A stretch of 64,000 bases of DNA from Sphingomonas_E sp042693015 (lineage in GTDB: Bacteria > Pseudomonadota > Alphaproteobacteria > Sphingomonadales > Sphingomonadaceae). The stretch's first letter is position 1. Every line of letters begins with the position of its first letter. Where the stretch lies: assembly GCF_042693015.1 (NCBI RefSeq), contig NZ_CP170544.1, positions 868,001-932,000 of the forward strand. The letters run 5' to 3'. The notes beneath the pieces were generated by a model. It saw only the letters and a program-made list of their open reading frames with translations, had not been told where the DNA came from and made no database searches. Shown here one piece after another: positions 50,076 through 58,701 of the stretch. The translations under genes and the position numbers were made by a program.

Positions 50076-52088
50076 ATGCCCGAGCAGGACCGCGAAACTG
50101 GCGGAAGGAATGACATTACGCGTCGGGACTTTCTCGACGGCGTGGCGCTGACCATCGGTGGCGCGGCGATCGGGGCGGCGGTTTCGGGGCCGGCCCTTGC
50201 CGCGGAAAAGGCTGCGGCTGCGGACTATCCGCCGGCGCTTCAGGGACTGCGGGGCTTCGACAACAATGCCATGGCGGCGGGGCATGCCGTGCGTGACGGG
50301 CAGGTCGCGGGGCCGGTGGTGGACACAAGCGAGGTCTATGATCTCGTCGTCGTGGGATCGGGCATGTCGGGGCTTTCGGCGGCCTATTTCTACCGCAAGC
50401 AGATTCCCGGTGCGAAGGTGCTGGTGCTGGAAGGCAGCGACGATTTCGGTGGCCATGCCCGGCGTGTGGAGTTCGATGTCGGGGGCTGGCAGGTGCTGGC
50501 GCCGGGGGGCACCATCGCCCTGGCTGGCCCCAAGACATATTCCCCGGAATCCATGCAGTTGCTGCAGGATATCGGCGTCGATGTGAATCGTTTCAACACC
50601 TATGCGGAGGCCGACAAGCCCGCCATCCAGTTGCCCGGCGGGAAAAGGGCGCCGACCGGCATGTTCCTGGCCAAAGAGCATTATGGCAGGGATCATCTGG
50701 TCGCCGATATCTCCACCGACAGATCGGCCGAACAGTGGCGCGCGGACCTTGCGACGGCGCCCTTGTCGGACGGGGCGAAGGCGGGCTTTGCGAAGCTCCA
50801 GACCGACAAGACCGACCACCTGGCCGGGCTTTCGGCGCAGGAGAAAGCGCGCCGGCTGAGCAGCATATCCTATGCGGCCTATCTGAAGGATGTGGCGGGC
50901 ATCCACCCCGACGCGATCGATCTCGCGTCCCGCATGAACTATCCGATGGAGAGCAGCCAGGCGGCGAGCATCGATACGATGAGCGCATTCTATGCGTGGC
51001 GACGCGGCGAGAGCGGCTTTGCCGGTCTGGGCGAGCGCCCGCCCCACAATCGTTCCACCCTGACGAACAAGCCGGGCAAATGGGTGCAGTTTCCCGATGG
51101 CAATGCCAGCGTCGCGCGGCTGCTGGTGCGCTGGCTGATCCCCGGCACGCTGCCCGGCGCGACGATGGAGGATTCGATCCGCGCGCCGATGGCCTATGAC
51201 AAGCTCGATCTGCCTGCCAATGACGTCCGGCTGCGCCTGTCCAGCATGGTCACCAACGTGAAGCATCTGGGCACGCCCGAAAGCGCGCGGGAGGTGGAGG
51301 TCAGCTATGTCCGCGACGGGCGGGCGCACAAGGTGCGATCGCGCGCGGTGGTGCTGGCATGCTTCAATGCGATCATCCCCCATCTCGTGCCCGAACTGCC
51401 CGAGGAGCAGAAAGCGGGCCTGCGCATGGCGGTGCGCAAGCCGCTGGTGCAGACCTGGGTGGCGTTCCGCAATTCGGCGGCCTTCTACAAATTGGGCGTG
51501 GATTCCATCGCCTGCCCCGGCATGTTCTTCCTTTCGATCCAGCAATGGGAGCAATCGGCGGTCGGTGGCGCTTATCGCAAGGCGACGGGGCCGAACGAAC
51601 CCGTCATCGTGCTGATGGAGCTTGCCAACCATGTGCTGGGCGAGCCGGGATCGGGATTGCCGCCGCGCGATCAGTGGCGGGCCGGGCGTGCGCGGCTGGA
51701 GACGATCAGCTTCAATACGTTCGAGAAGAATGTCCGATCGCAGCTCGATCGCGTGCTGGGGCCGGCGGGGTTCGATTCGCGGCGGGACATTGCCGGCATC
51801 ACCGTCTGCCGCTGGGCGCATGGCTATGCCGGCGGCACCAACACCTTGTTCGATCCCGACTGGACGCACCGGACGGACGCGCCATGGGTGGTGGGGCGCA
51901 AGCGCTTCGGCCGGATCGCGATCGCCAATTCGGATGCAGCGGCGGTGTCGCTGACCAATGCCGCCTTCGACCAGAGCCGCCGCGCGGTGAGCGAGATCGT
52001 CAACGACGTGGTTCGCCCGGTTTATAATTACTTCTGGTCGGAAAGTGATACCGCGGGGCTGCCCGTGGATTATCCTCCGCTGACCTGA
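50076..52088 (+). CDS. Tat-exported FAD amine oxidoreductase, spermidine dehydrogenase-like
   Basis: 670 residues. The N-terminus DITRRDFLDGVALTIGG is a twin-arginine signal, followed after 60 residues by the FAD-binding VVVGSGMSGLSAAYFYRKQ. The late ITVCRWAHGYAG and NSDAAAVSLTNAAFDQSRRAV match the end of the family. The opening is close to that I recall for Pseudomonas spermidine dehydrogenase SpdH (ITRRDFLNGV...). It would act in the periplasm on an amine; the exact substrate is not proven. Confidence 0.75.
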   Translation: MPEQDRETGGRNDITRRDFLDGVALTIGGAAIGAAVSGPALAAEKAAAADYPPALQGLRGFDNNAMAAGHAVRDGQVAGPVVDTSEVYDLVVVGSGMSGLSAAYFYRKQIPGAKVLVLEGSDDFGGHARRVEFDVGGWQVLAPGGTIALAGPKTYSPESMQLLQDIGVDVNRFNTYAEADKPAIQLPGGKRAPTGMFLAKEHYGRDHLVADISTDRSAEQWRADLATAPLSDGAKAGFAKLQTDKTDHLAGLSAQEKARRLSSISYAAYLKDVAGIHPDAIDLASRMNYPMESSQAASIDTMSAFYAWRRGESGFAGLGERPPHNRSTLTNKPGKWVQFPDGNASVARLLVRWLIPGTLPGATMEDSIRAPMAYDKLDLPANDVRLRLSSMVTNVKHLGTPESAREVEVSYVRDGRAHKVRSRAVVLACFNAIIPHLVPELPEEQKAGLRMAVRKPLVQTWVAFRNSAAFYKLGVDSIACPGMFFLSIQQWEQSAVGGAYRKATGPNEPVIVLMELANHVLGEPGSGLPPRDQWRAGRARLETISFNTFEKNVRSQLDRVLGPAGFDSRRDIAGITVCRWAHGYAGGTNTLFDPDWTHRTDAPWVVGRKRFGRIAIANSDAAAVSLTNAAFDQSRRAVSEIVNDVVRPVYNYFWSESDTAGLPVDYPPLT

Positions 52089-52114
52089 GCGTGCGTCCGT
52101 TTCCCAGATAAAGA

Positions 52115-52146
52115 GCCGGGCCGACGCCTTGCGGCACCGACCCGGC
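52115..52146. terminator. Hairpin between the amine oxidoreductase and the OmpA-like gene
   Basis: Outer stem GCCGGG/CCCGGC with inner pairing; on the minus strand it is followed by CTCTTTATC. It lies in a convergent gap and probably serves both genes. Confidence 0.65.
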
Positions 52147-52179
52147 AGGCCCCGATAAGGGTAATCGGAGCGGAGAGAC

Positions 52180-52938
52180 CTATTTGGAGAGCTGGCCCTT
52201 CGGCGTGACGATGCGGACCACCACACGGCGGGCCTGATCGTCGCTGGCCGGAGCGGCCTCGCCTGGGGCCGTCGTGCCTTCACCCATCGCGGAAGGCGAG
52301 AGGACACGGCCGGGCTGGATCAGGCCGGTCTGGCGCAGATAATTGCTGACCGCACCGGCGCGCTTGAGGCTGAGGCGCTCATTCGCCTCGGCATCACCGC
52401 GCGAATCCGCGAAGCCGAGGATCGAGATGCGATAATTGCCGTAGCCTGGGGCCTTCTGCGCCAGCGCCTTGAGTTGTTCCTTATACTGGGCGCCAACGGT
52501 CGAGCTGCCGGTGGCGAAATAGACGGTCGCCTCTTCGCGGATCGCATATTCCTGGCCGTCGATGATCGCCTGGCGCAGTTCGGCGAATTCAGCGGTCGTG
52601 CCGGCCTTGGTGGCCACGGCGGAGCGCCAATCGCGATCCTTGAACTCGATTTCCCTGGCGGTGATGGTGTCGCCCTGCAATTCGCCCTTGGCCGTGAAGA
52701 TCAGGCCGGGGATCAGGCTTTTGACGTCGCGGGTCTTCTTCTGGACGAGACCGCTGGTCTCGCTGATCTTGGTATCGGGGGTGAGAACGACGTTGAGCGG
52801 CCCTTCCTTGGATCGGGCGCTGATGCCGCTATCGCCGATCGAGACGATCACGGCTTCCTTCTTCACCTCTTCGGCGAAGGCCGATGTCGAGACCATGAGT
52901 GCTACGGCAAGGGCCGCAAGGCCATGCTTGACTTGCAT
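52180..52938 (-). CDS. OmpA-domain protein with N-terminal beta-rich domain
   Basis: 252 residues. A signal peptide (LAALAVALMVSTSAFA) is followed by a first domain around EAVIVSIGDSGISARSKEGPLNVVLTPDTKI, similar to DUF5666-type beta barrels. The C-terminal OmpA-like domain has LGFADSRGDAEANERLSLKRAGAV and a final RRVVVRIVTPK. The OmpA part would bind peptidoglycan. Probably periplasmic or outer-membrane associated; the function is unknown. Confidence 0.8.
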   Translation of the reverse strand: MQVKHGLAALAVALMVSTSAFAEEVKKEAVIVSIGDSGISARSKEGPLNVVLTPDTKISETSGLVQKKTRDVKSLIPGLIFTAKGELQGDTITAREIEFKDRDWRSAVATKAGTTAEFAELRQAIIDGQEYAIREEATVYFATGSSTVGAQYKEQLKALAQKAPGYGNYRISILGFADSRGDAEANERLSLKRAGAVSNYLRQTGLIQPGRVLSPSAMGEGTTAPGEAAPASDDQARRVVVRIVTPKGQLSK

Positions 52939-53147
52939 GTGATGCTCCTAATTGGAGGTACAATCGCCAAGCCATGTCTATTTGATAAGGCTCCGTAACG
53001 GCATCGGTAACTCTACTGATTAGCGGAGAGATAATTCAGGATGCCGGATGGGGGTTATTACCGAATATCCCGTTGCCTCTGCGAGGGATTGATCTGGAAA
53101 AGATCCGTATCCAGCGGTTAAACTAGGATTATAGCCCGATAATTCTT

Positions 53148-53546
53148 CTAATTGCCGGTGCGCTTCGCCAGCGGATAGGAAATGATCAGGACGAGCGGCT
53201 CCTTGCCCGATTGACGGATGCCGACATTGGCGCCGTCATAGAGGTAAGCGGCCATGCCGGGCTTGAGTGCGGCCTTGCGGCCGTCGGACATGACCTCGCC
53301 CTCGCCGGAGAGGACGTAATAAACCTCGTCATGGGCGATGACATGTTCGCCGATCGCGGCGCCGGGGTGGAGCACGCGCTTGCGGAACTCCATCAGCCGT
53401 TGCGGCACGACGTCGCTGATGCGATAGGCGGTGCTCATGCCGATCGCGCCGTGGGGCGGCGGCTCCTGCCGGACGACTTTGGTTTCGTCGATGATCACCG
53501 CCGGAGGTGCGGCGGTTGCCAGCAGGAGTGAGGCGAGGGCGATCAT
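53148..53546 (-). CDS. Secreted cupin-domain protein
   Basis: 132 residues with a short hydrophobic leader (MIALASLLLATAAP). The cupin motif is seen as GEHVIAHDEVYYVLSGEGEVMSDG within 65-90, then a second hydrophobic strand. Its start overlaps the pectate lyase stop (ATGA), so they are translated together. A role in handling uronates from pectin, as for KdgF-type cupins, is possible but not shown. Confidence 0.8.
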   Translation of the reverse strand: MIALASLLLATAAPPAVIIDETKVVRQEPPPHGAIGMSTAYRISDVVPQRLMEFRKRVLHPGAAIGEHVIAHDEVYYVLSGEGEVMSDGRKAALKPGMAAYLYDGANVGIRQSGKEPLVLIISYPLAKRTGN

Positions 53547-54907
53547 TGGCGCTTCTCCGGGCTGCGCATGGCGCGGTCGCGCGCGGACAGGCTTTCCTGG
53601 ATCGGCCCCTTCTGGCCGGGATAGAGGCCCGATTTCGGCTCCATCGTCGCGAGATCCCAGTCGGCCTCGACAAAGGGCGCGCGGGTTGCGGCGGGGTGGG
53701 GGTAACCGCCGACTTGGCGTTCGTCATCGATGATCTCGCCGCGGCCCTCGGCGACGAAGAAAAGGACGCGGATGTCGTGATCGTCGCGGTCCCATGGCCG
53801 CGCGCCGGCATTGGCAAGCACATGGGTTTCGACATCGCGCGCGGGTAGAACGTCGAGGCCGGCGGGCCAGGTGGGTGGCGTGGCGACCTCGATCAGCTTC
53901 GCGCGGGTCTCGCCATAACGGCCGAACATCGGCAGGGACACGCCATGCTTATCGACCGCGATATTGTCGCGGCCGTGATAGCGCAGATCACCGTCGCCGC
54001 CGAGCATCAGGAAGGGCAGGCCGTCCTCGGTGGACGGGCCGCCGCGCATGACATTGCCGACGGCGGAAAGCTCGCCGTCCTGATAGGGCTGGCCCGCCCA
54101 TTCGAGCGCCATCAGATTGTAATGCACCGCGCGCCGGCCGGGATCGTAGATCAGATTATTGACCACCGCGGCATGGACGCCGCCCTTCAGCAGCGGCGCG
54201 CGCTCGACATTATGGGCGTAGATATTGCGGTAGATCAGGATGTTGGTCGCATTGTCGTGGATCAGCGACCCCTTGCTATGCTCGCCCTTGGGGTGGCTAG
54301 CATTGGCCAGCCCCTCCGCCAATAGATTGTAGGAGAAGGTGACGTCGTGGGAGGTGTTGCGGCGCCATTCCTCCGGCGTCGAACCCTTGAAGCGCGGGCC
54401 GGAGGCGGAGAGATTTTCGTCGAGTGCCCAGGTCATCGTGCAATGATCGACGATGACATTATGGGCGCCGACGGTGGAGAGCGCGTCCACTTCCCAGCCG
54501 CTCATCCTGGCCTGGCCGTCGACGCCGGGGCGGATGCGGATGTGACGGACGATCACGTCATGCGTCTTCACGTCGATCCCGCCGCGAATCAGGGTGATGC
54601 CGGGGGAGGGGGCCGTCTGGCCGGCGATCGTGACATAGGGTTCGGTCAGATCGATCGTCGTGCGGCCGAGATCGATCACGCCGCCGACCTCGAACACGAT
54701 GATGCGCGGTCCCTTTGCAGCGAGCGCCGCGCGGAAGCTGCCGGGGCCGTCCGCCGCGAGCGTCGTCACCCGGATGATGCGGCCGCCGCGGCCGCCGATG
54801 GTGCCGTCCGCCGCCCAGCCGACCGCGCCCGGAAAAGGCGGGGAACCGGCCGCAAAGGCGGGTGTGGCCGAAACGGCAAGCGCGATCAGAATCGAAAGCA
54901 GACGCAT
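53543..54907 (-). CDS. Pectate lyase family protein (polysaccharide lyase 1-like)
   Basis: 454 residues from the ATG at 54907, with GGAGGGG before it. A signal peptide (LLSILIALAVSATPAFA) is followed by a right-handed beta-helix with GGRIIRVTTLAADGPGSFRAAL, IAGQTAPSPGITLIRGG and DHCTMTWALDENLS. These are features of PL1 pectate lyases (the GGRGG...TTL... pattern). It should cleave polygalacturonate outside the cytoplasm. Divergent from a TonB receptor, with matching inverted sites between them. Confidence 0.85.
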   Translation of the reverse strand: MRLLSILIALAVSATPAFAAGSPPFPGAVGWAADGTIGGRGGRIIRVTTLAADGPGSFRAALAAKGPRIIVFEVGGVIDLGRTTIDLTEPYVTIAGQTAPSPGITLIRGGIDVKTHDVIVRHIRIRPGVDGQARMSGWEVDALSTVGAHNVIVDHCTMTWALDENLSASGPRFKGSTPEEWRRNTSHDVTFSYNLLAEGLANASHPKGEHSKGSLIHDNATNILIYRNIYAHNVERAPLLKGGVHAAVVNNLIYDPGRRAVHYNLMALEWAGQPYQDGELSAVGNVMRGGPSTEDGLPFLMLGGDGDLRYHGRDNIAVDKHGVSLPMFGRYGETRAKLIEVATPPTWPAGLDVLPARDVETHVLANAGARPWDRDDHDIRVLFFVAEGRGEIIDDERQVGGYPHPAATRAPFVEADWDLATMEPKSGLYPGQKGPIQESLSARDRAMRSPEKRQ

Positions 54908-54962
54908 ATATCCCCTCCGCCAAGCCTTCTTGACACGAGTGCGGCTTGGTCTCAATGTCTCT

Positions 54963-54976
54963 ATGACACCGGTTAC
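54963..54976. promoter_or_regulatory. Operator-like site ATGACACCGGTTAC upstream of the pectate lyase gene
   Basis: Inverted copy of the site at 55118-55131 (13 of 14 positions match). It lies 55 bases upstream of the pectate lyase start codon. The CACCGGT core is itself nearly palindromic, as in LacI-family operators. Confidence 0.55.
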
Positions 54977-55078
54977 TTAGTGCGTAAACAGCGGTGCAGA
55001 CCGTAGGAAATACGGCGGCAGGGGAGATGGAGCGGGCCGCATTGCGCCGACCTGACCAGCAAATCCCCCAATCTTGAG

Positions 55079-55109
55079 ATGCAAAACGACGGGATTCGTC
55101 GCTTTGCAT
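55079..55109. promoter_or_regulatory. 31-base dyad upstream of the TonB receptor gene
   Basis: ATGCAAA and TTTGCAT form outer arms, CGACG and CGTCG inner arms, with one mismatched pair between and a 5-base centre. It may be an operator or a transcript hairpin. Confidence 0.5.
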
Positions 55110-55117
55110 CAAGGAAT

Positions 55118-55131
55118 GCAACCGGTGTCAT
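55118..55131. promoter_or_regulatory. Operator-like site GCAACCGGTGTCAT upstream of the TonB receptor gene
   Basis: Reverse complement of the site at 54963-54976 with one difference. A further partial copy (AACCGGT) follows at 55132-55138. Confidence 0.55.
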
Positions 55132-55208
55132 AACCGGTAAACGAAACTGTCCCGCCCGCGCGGCGGAGGCGCTAAAGGGAGATGGAGATGCGGAGGATCG
55201 AAGGGGGC

Positions 55209-58022
55209 ATGAAGCGCAAGGCGGGGCAATATCTGGGCGCCGTATCGCTGGCGGTACTGGCGGTTGGCAGCGCGCAGGCGCAGACGGCGGAAGCACCCGC
55301 GACCGCGACCCCGACCGCTGCGGTCGAACAGGATATCGTCGTCACCGGCTATCGCGCGTCGCTCGATTCCGCGCTCAATGTGAAGCGCGAGGCGATCGGC
55401 GTCGTCGACGTCATCAAGGCCGAGGACATTGCCGATTTTCCGGACAATAACCTCGCCGAGTCGATCCAGCGCATTCCCGGCGTCGCCATCACGCGCGACC
55501 AGGGCGAGGGCCGCAACATCACCGTCCGCGGCCTCGGCCCCGTCTTCACCCGCGTCCGCATCAACGGCATGGAAGGCCTGTCGACGACCGGCGGCTCGGA
55601 CGCGTCGGGCGGCGCGAATCGCGGCCGCGCGTTCGACTTCAACGTCTTCGCGTCGGAGCTGTTCAACTCTATCACCGTGCGCAAGACCGCGTCGGCCGAT
55701 GTCGAGGAAGGGTCGCTTGGCGCGACCGTCGATCTCGAGACCTCTCGCCCGTTCGATTATAGCGACGACATGACGGTCGCGGCGTCGGCGCAGGTAGGCC
55801 TCAACGATCTTTCCAATGCGATCGACCCCAAGCTTTCGGCGCTGTTTTCGACCAAGCTGATGGACGGCCGCCTCGGCATCCTGGTGTCCGCCGCCTATAG
55901 CGAGCGCGGCATCCTGGAAGAGGGGCCGAGCACCGTCCGCTGGGAGCGCAGCAGCGACAATGGCGGCTTTGCGCCGACATCGACGCTGCCGACCGGCGCC
56001 ACCGCGGGCACCGCCTTCTTCCACCCGCGCATCCCGCGCTATGACAGCTATCGCTACAAGACTAAGCGCCTGGGCCTGACCGGATCGATCCAGTTCGAGC
56101 CGACCGACAGCACCTTGCTCACCTTCGACGCGCTCTATGCCGATTTCAAATCGGACCGCGCGGAACAATATCTGGAGGCACTGTCGTTCAGCCGTTCGGG
56201 CACCGGCAAGCCGCAGACGGTGATCCTGCCGGGCGCGGTCGTCGATGATACCAACAGCCTGGTTTCGGGCACGTTCAACAATGTCGATATCCGCGTGGAA
56301 TCGCGCTTCGACAAGCTGGAGACCGAGTTCCAGCAATATACGTTGTCGCTGCGCCAGGATTTCGGCGAGCGCGTCCAACTCCGCGCGCTGGGCGGCTATT
56401 CCAAGTCGGCGTTCGACAACCCGATCCAGACGACCGTCACGCTCGATGCCAACAACGTCCAGGGTTACAGCTACGATTTCTCGAACGGCCGCAACCCGAC
56501 CTTCGGCTATGGCAATCTGAACGTGCAGGATCCCAATGCCTTCACGCTCTCCGAAATCCGCCTGCGCCCGCAGTTCGTAGACAATGAGTTCAAGATCGGC
56601 CGCGCCGAGCTGGAGTTCGAGGCGAGCGAAACTATCCGGTTGAAGGGTGGCTTCGACTACAAGAAATATAATTACGCGTCGCGCGAATATCGCCGGACCA
56701 GCGAGACCAATGTGCCGACGCTCGCGCCGGGCCAGCTTGCCGGGCTGTCCGATCTTTATTCGTTCAGCCCCGGCACGCCGATGGGCGGCACGGTGCGGAC
56801 CTTCGTGGTGCCGAACATCGATGCCTTCGCCGATGAGCTTGGCATCTATTCCAACAGCGGCATCTACACGCTGACGGGCATCAACAATAACAGCGCCCAG
56901 GGCAATTGGACGACGGTGAGCGAGCGCGACTTGGGCGGCTATCTGCAGGCGGTCTATAATGGCGAGATCGGCGGAATGCCGCTGAAGGCCGATGCCGGCC
57001 TCCGCTATGTCGAAACCAAGCAAAGTTCGACCGGCTATGTCGGTGGCGCCGCCAACCCGCAGCAGATCATCGCCAACAAGACCTATGACGACTGGCTGCC
57101 GTCCGCGAATGTGGGCCTGGAGATCACCGATGAACTGATCCTGCGCGCCGGGATTGCCAAGGTGATGTCGCGCCCCAACCTCAACCAGCTGACGCCGGGC
57201 GGGGCCTTCTCGATCTCGGGTGGCAACCGCACCTTCACGCGAGGCAATCCCGATATCGGCCCGACCCGCGCCTGGGATTATGACGTCTCGGCCGAATGGT
57301 ATTTCGCGCGCAGTTCGGTGCTGTCGGTTGCGTTGTTCTACAAGGATATCAGCAGCTTCGTCGCGAATACGACACAGCAGATTCCGTTCAACGAACTCGG
57401 TTTGCCGCCTTCGCTGCTCGACGGCACTACGGTGCAGCCGACCGACCTCTTCACCGTCACCCAACCGATCAACAGCGATGGCGGCACGGTGAAGGGTGTC
57501 GAATTCGGTTTCCAGACGCTATTCAACTTCTTGCCCGGCCCGCTCAGCAATATCGGTCTGCAGGCGAATTACACCTATGTGAAGTCGAACATCGAATATC
57601 CGCTGTCGACGGCCGCCGGCGCGCCGGTGATCGTGCAGCCGCTGGTGAACCTGTCCAAGCACAGCGCCAACGGCACGCTTTATTATGAGGACTCGCGCTT
57701 CATGCTGCGCGGATCGGTGTCCTATCGCAGCGGTTTCCTGACGATGGTGCCGGGCCGCAACGGCGTGTCGCCCGGCAATGGGCCCAACTTCAACCCCAAT
57801 GCCGGCCAGCCCACCTTCAACGATGTCGAAGGTACGCATGGCAGCATCAATGTCGATCTGTCGGCATCGCTGAAGGTGACCGAGAATGTCTCGCTGACGG
57901 CCGAGGTGATCAACCTGACCGACGAATATGTCGACCAGTATATCGACAGCGCGGCGGACCGGTTGAGCACCTATCACCATACTGGCCGGCAATTCTATTT
58001 CGGGGCGCGGTTCAAGCTGTAG
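55209..58022 (+). CDS. TonB-dependent outer-membrane receptor
   Basis: 937 residues. A signal peptide (LGAVSLAVLAVGSAQA) precedes a plug domain with DIVVTGYRASLDSALNVKRE, AESIQRIPGVAITRDQGEGRNITVRGLG (over about 85-115) and the beta barrel. The final strand ends GRQFYFGARFKL with a terminal aromatic pattern. No N-terminal signalling domain of the FecA type is seen. The ATG at 55209 is preferred over 55182; both are close to purine-rich sites. Placed beside a pectate lyase, it probably takes up oligogalacturonides or a related saccharide. Confidence 0.92.
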   Translation: MKRKAGQYLGAVSLAVLAVGSAQAQTAEAPATATPTAAVEQDIVVTGYRASLDSALNVKREAIGVVDVIKAEDIADFPDNNLAESIQRIPGVAITRDQGEGRNITVRGLGPVFTRVRINGMEGLSTTGGSDASGGANRGRAFDFNVFASELFNSITVRKTASADVEEGSLGATVDLETSRPFDYSDDMTVAASAQVGLNDLSNAIDPKLSALFSTKLMDGRLGILVSAAYSERGILEEGPSTVRWERSSDNGGFAPTSTLPTGATAGTAFFHPRIPRYDSYRYKTKRLGLTGSIQFEPTDSTLLTFDALYADFKSDRAEQYLEALSFSRSGTGKPQTVILPGAVVDDTNSLVSGTFNNVDIRVESRFDKLETEFQQYTLSLRQDFGERVQLRALGGYSKSAFDNPIQTTVTLDANNVQGYSYDFSNGRNPTFGYGNLNVQDPNAFTLSEIRLRPQFVDNEFKIGRAELEFEASETIRLKGGFDYKKYNYASREYRRTSETNVPTLAPGQLAGLSDLYSFSPGTPMGGTVRTFVVPNIDAFADELGIYSNSGIYTLTGINNNSAQGNWTTVSERDLGGYLQAVYNGEIGGMPLKADAGLRYVETKQSSTGYVGGAANPQQIIANKTYDDWLPSANVGLEITDELILRAGIAKVMSRPNLNQLTPGGAFSISGGNRTFTRGNPDIGPTRAWDYDVSAEWYFARSSVLSVALFYKDISSFVANTTQQIPFNELGLPPSLLDGTTVQPTDLFTVTQPINSDGGTVKGVEFGFQTLFNFLPGPLSNIGLQANYTYVKSNIEYPLSTAAGAPVIVQPLVNLSKHSANGTLYYEDSRFMLRGSVSYRSGFLTMVPGRNGVSPGNGPNFNPNAGQPTFNDVEGTHGSINVDLSASLKVTENVSLTAEVINLTDEYVDQYIDSAADRLSTYHHTGRQFYFGARFKL

Positions 58023-58053
58023 GCGAGGAGCGTTCGACCGACCAAAAGATCGA

Positions 58054-58150
58054 CGTCATCCCTGCGGAGGCAGGGATCCATGGCTCTCACAACCCGAGAC
58101 ACCATCGCGAGTGGAGAGAGCCATGGGCCCCAGCCTTCGCTGGGGCGACG
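58054..58150. repeat. Nested inverted repeat of the GTCATYCC...GCGGAGGC family
   Basis: Arms 58054-58088 and 58116-58150. Each has its own hairpin, CCCTGC/GCAGGG in the first and CCCCAGC/GCTGGGG in the second, and the ends CCATGGCTCTC / GAGAGCCATGG pair perfectly across the arms. The architecture is the same as the repeat at 35054-35143 though the sequence differs. Confidence 0.75.
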
Positions 58151-58176
58151 TGGTTTTTTTGGTCAATGGCAGATCG

Positions 58177-58701
58177 TCAACCGAGCCGGATCGTCCGCAC
58201 CGGATCGCTGCCGTCGAAGCCGGCGGCGGCATCGCGGACCATGGCGTAGAAGCCCGTGAGGGCGGGGCGCCCTTCGTAGAGCTCGATCATCTGGCCGTAG
58301 CGCGCGACGCCATCCACCATCACGAAGGCGAAGCCGTCATTCATTTCGGCGTAGAGCGCTTCCGCCAGCCCATCGGCGGCGAATTGCGCGCGCGTTTCCG
58401 CCAGATCGTCGACGATCAGCGCGACATGGTGGAAGCCTTCCTCACCGGGTGCGTAGAGGTCGCGAAAGGCCGAGGGGCCTTCGTTGTTCTGCTGGACGAA
58501 CTCGATCATCAGGTCGCCCCACTGGCCGTAAGCCGATGTGTGATCGAGCGGGGCCGGCCGCCCGCGGTGCAGGCAGGTGCGCAGCGGGATATTGTCGGCG
58601 ACGAAATAGGGGCCGGAGCCGAACAGGCGATGATGGGCGAGCGCGGACGCCCGCACATCATTCACCAGATAGGCCACCTGCCGGATCGGATGGCGGATCA
58701 C
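58177..58701 (-). CDS. VOC-superfamily (glyoxalase/dioxygenase fold) protein
   Basis: 174 residues. HPIRQVAYLVNDVRASA at the start and GFHHVALIVDDLAETRAQF in the middle are the two beta-alpha-beta modules of the vicinal-oxygen-chelate fold, with His and later Glu (MIELYEG) as likely metal ligands. The substrate is unknown. Its start overlaps the stop of the Rieske oxygenase gene, so they are co-translated. Confidence 0.85.
   Translation of the reverse strand: MIRHPIRQVAYLVNDVRASALAHHRLFGSGPYFVADNIPLRTCLHRGRPAPLDHTSAYGQWGDLMIEFVQQNNEGPSAFRDLYAPGEEGFHHVALIVDDLAETRAQFAADGLAEALYAEMNDGFAFVMVDGVARYGQMIELYEGRPALTGFYAMVRDAAAGFDGSDPVRTIRLG

Larger units (their letters stand above)
54908..55208. other. 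Divergent regulatory region, 301 bases
   Basis: Between the pectate lyase and the TonB receptor genes. It holds the two related operator-like sites and a 31-base dyad (separate entries). No small gene is seen. Confidence 0.6.

Noticed and set aside
49677..52307. 876-codon minus-strand frame
   Set aside because: Antisense to the Tat flavoprotein gene, without conserved motifs.
55128..57464. 778-codon frame on the minus strand
   Set aside because: It lies wholly antisense to the TonB receptor and has the arginine/alanine-rich look of a GC-rich shadow frame.
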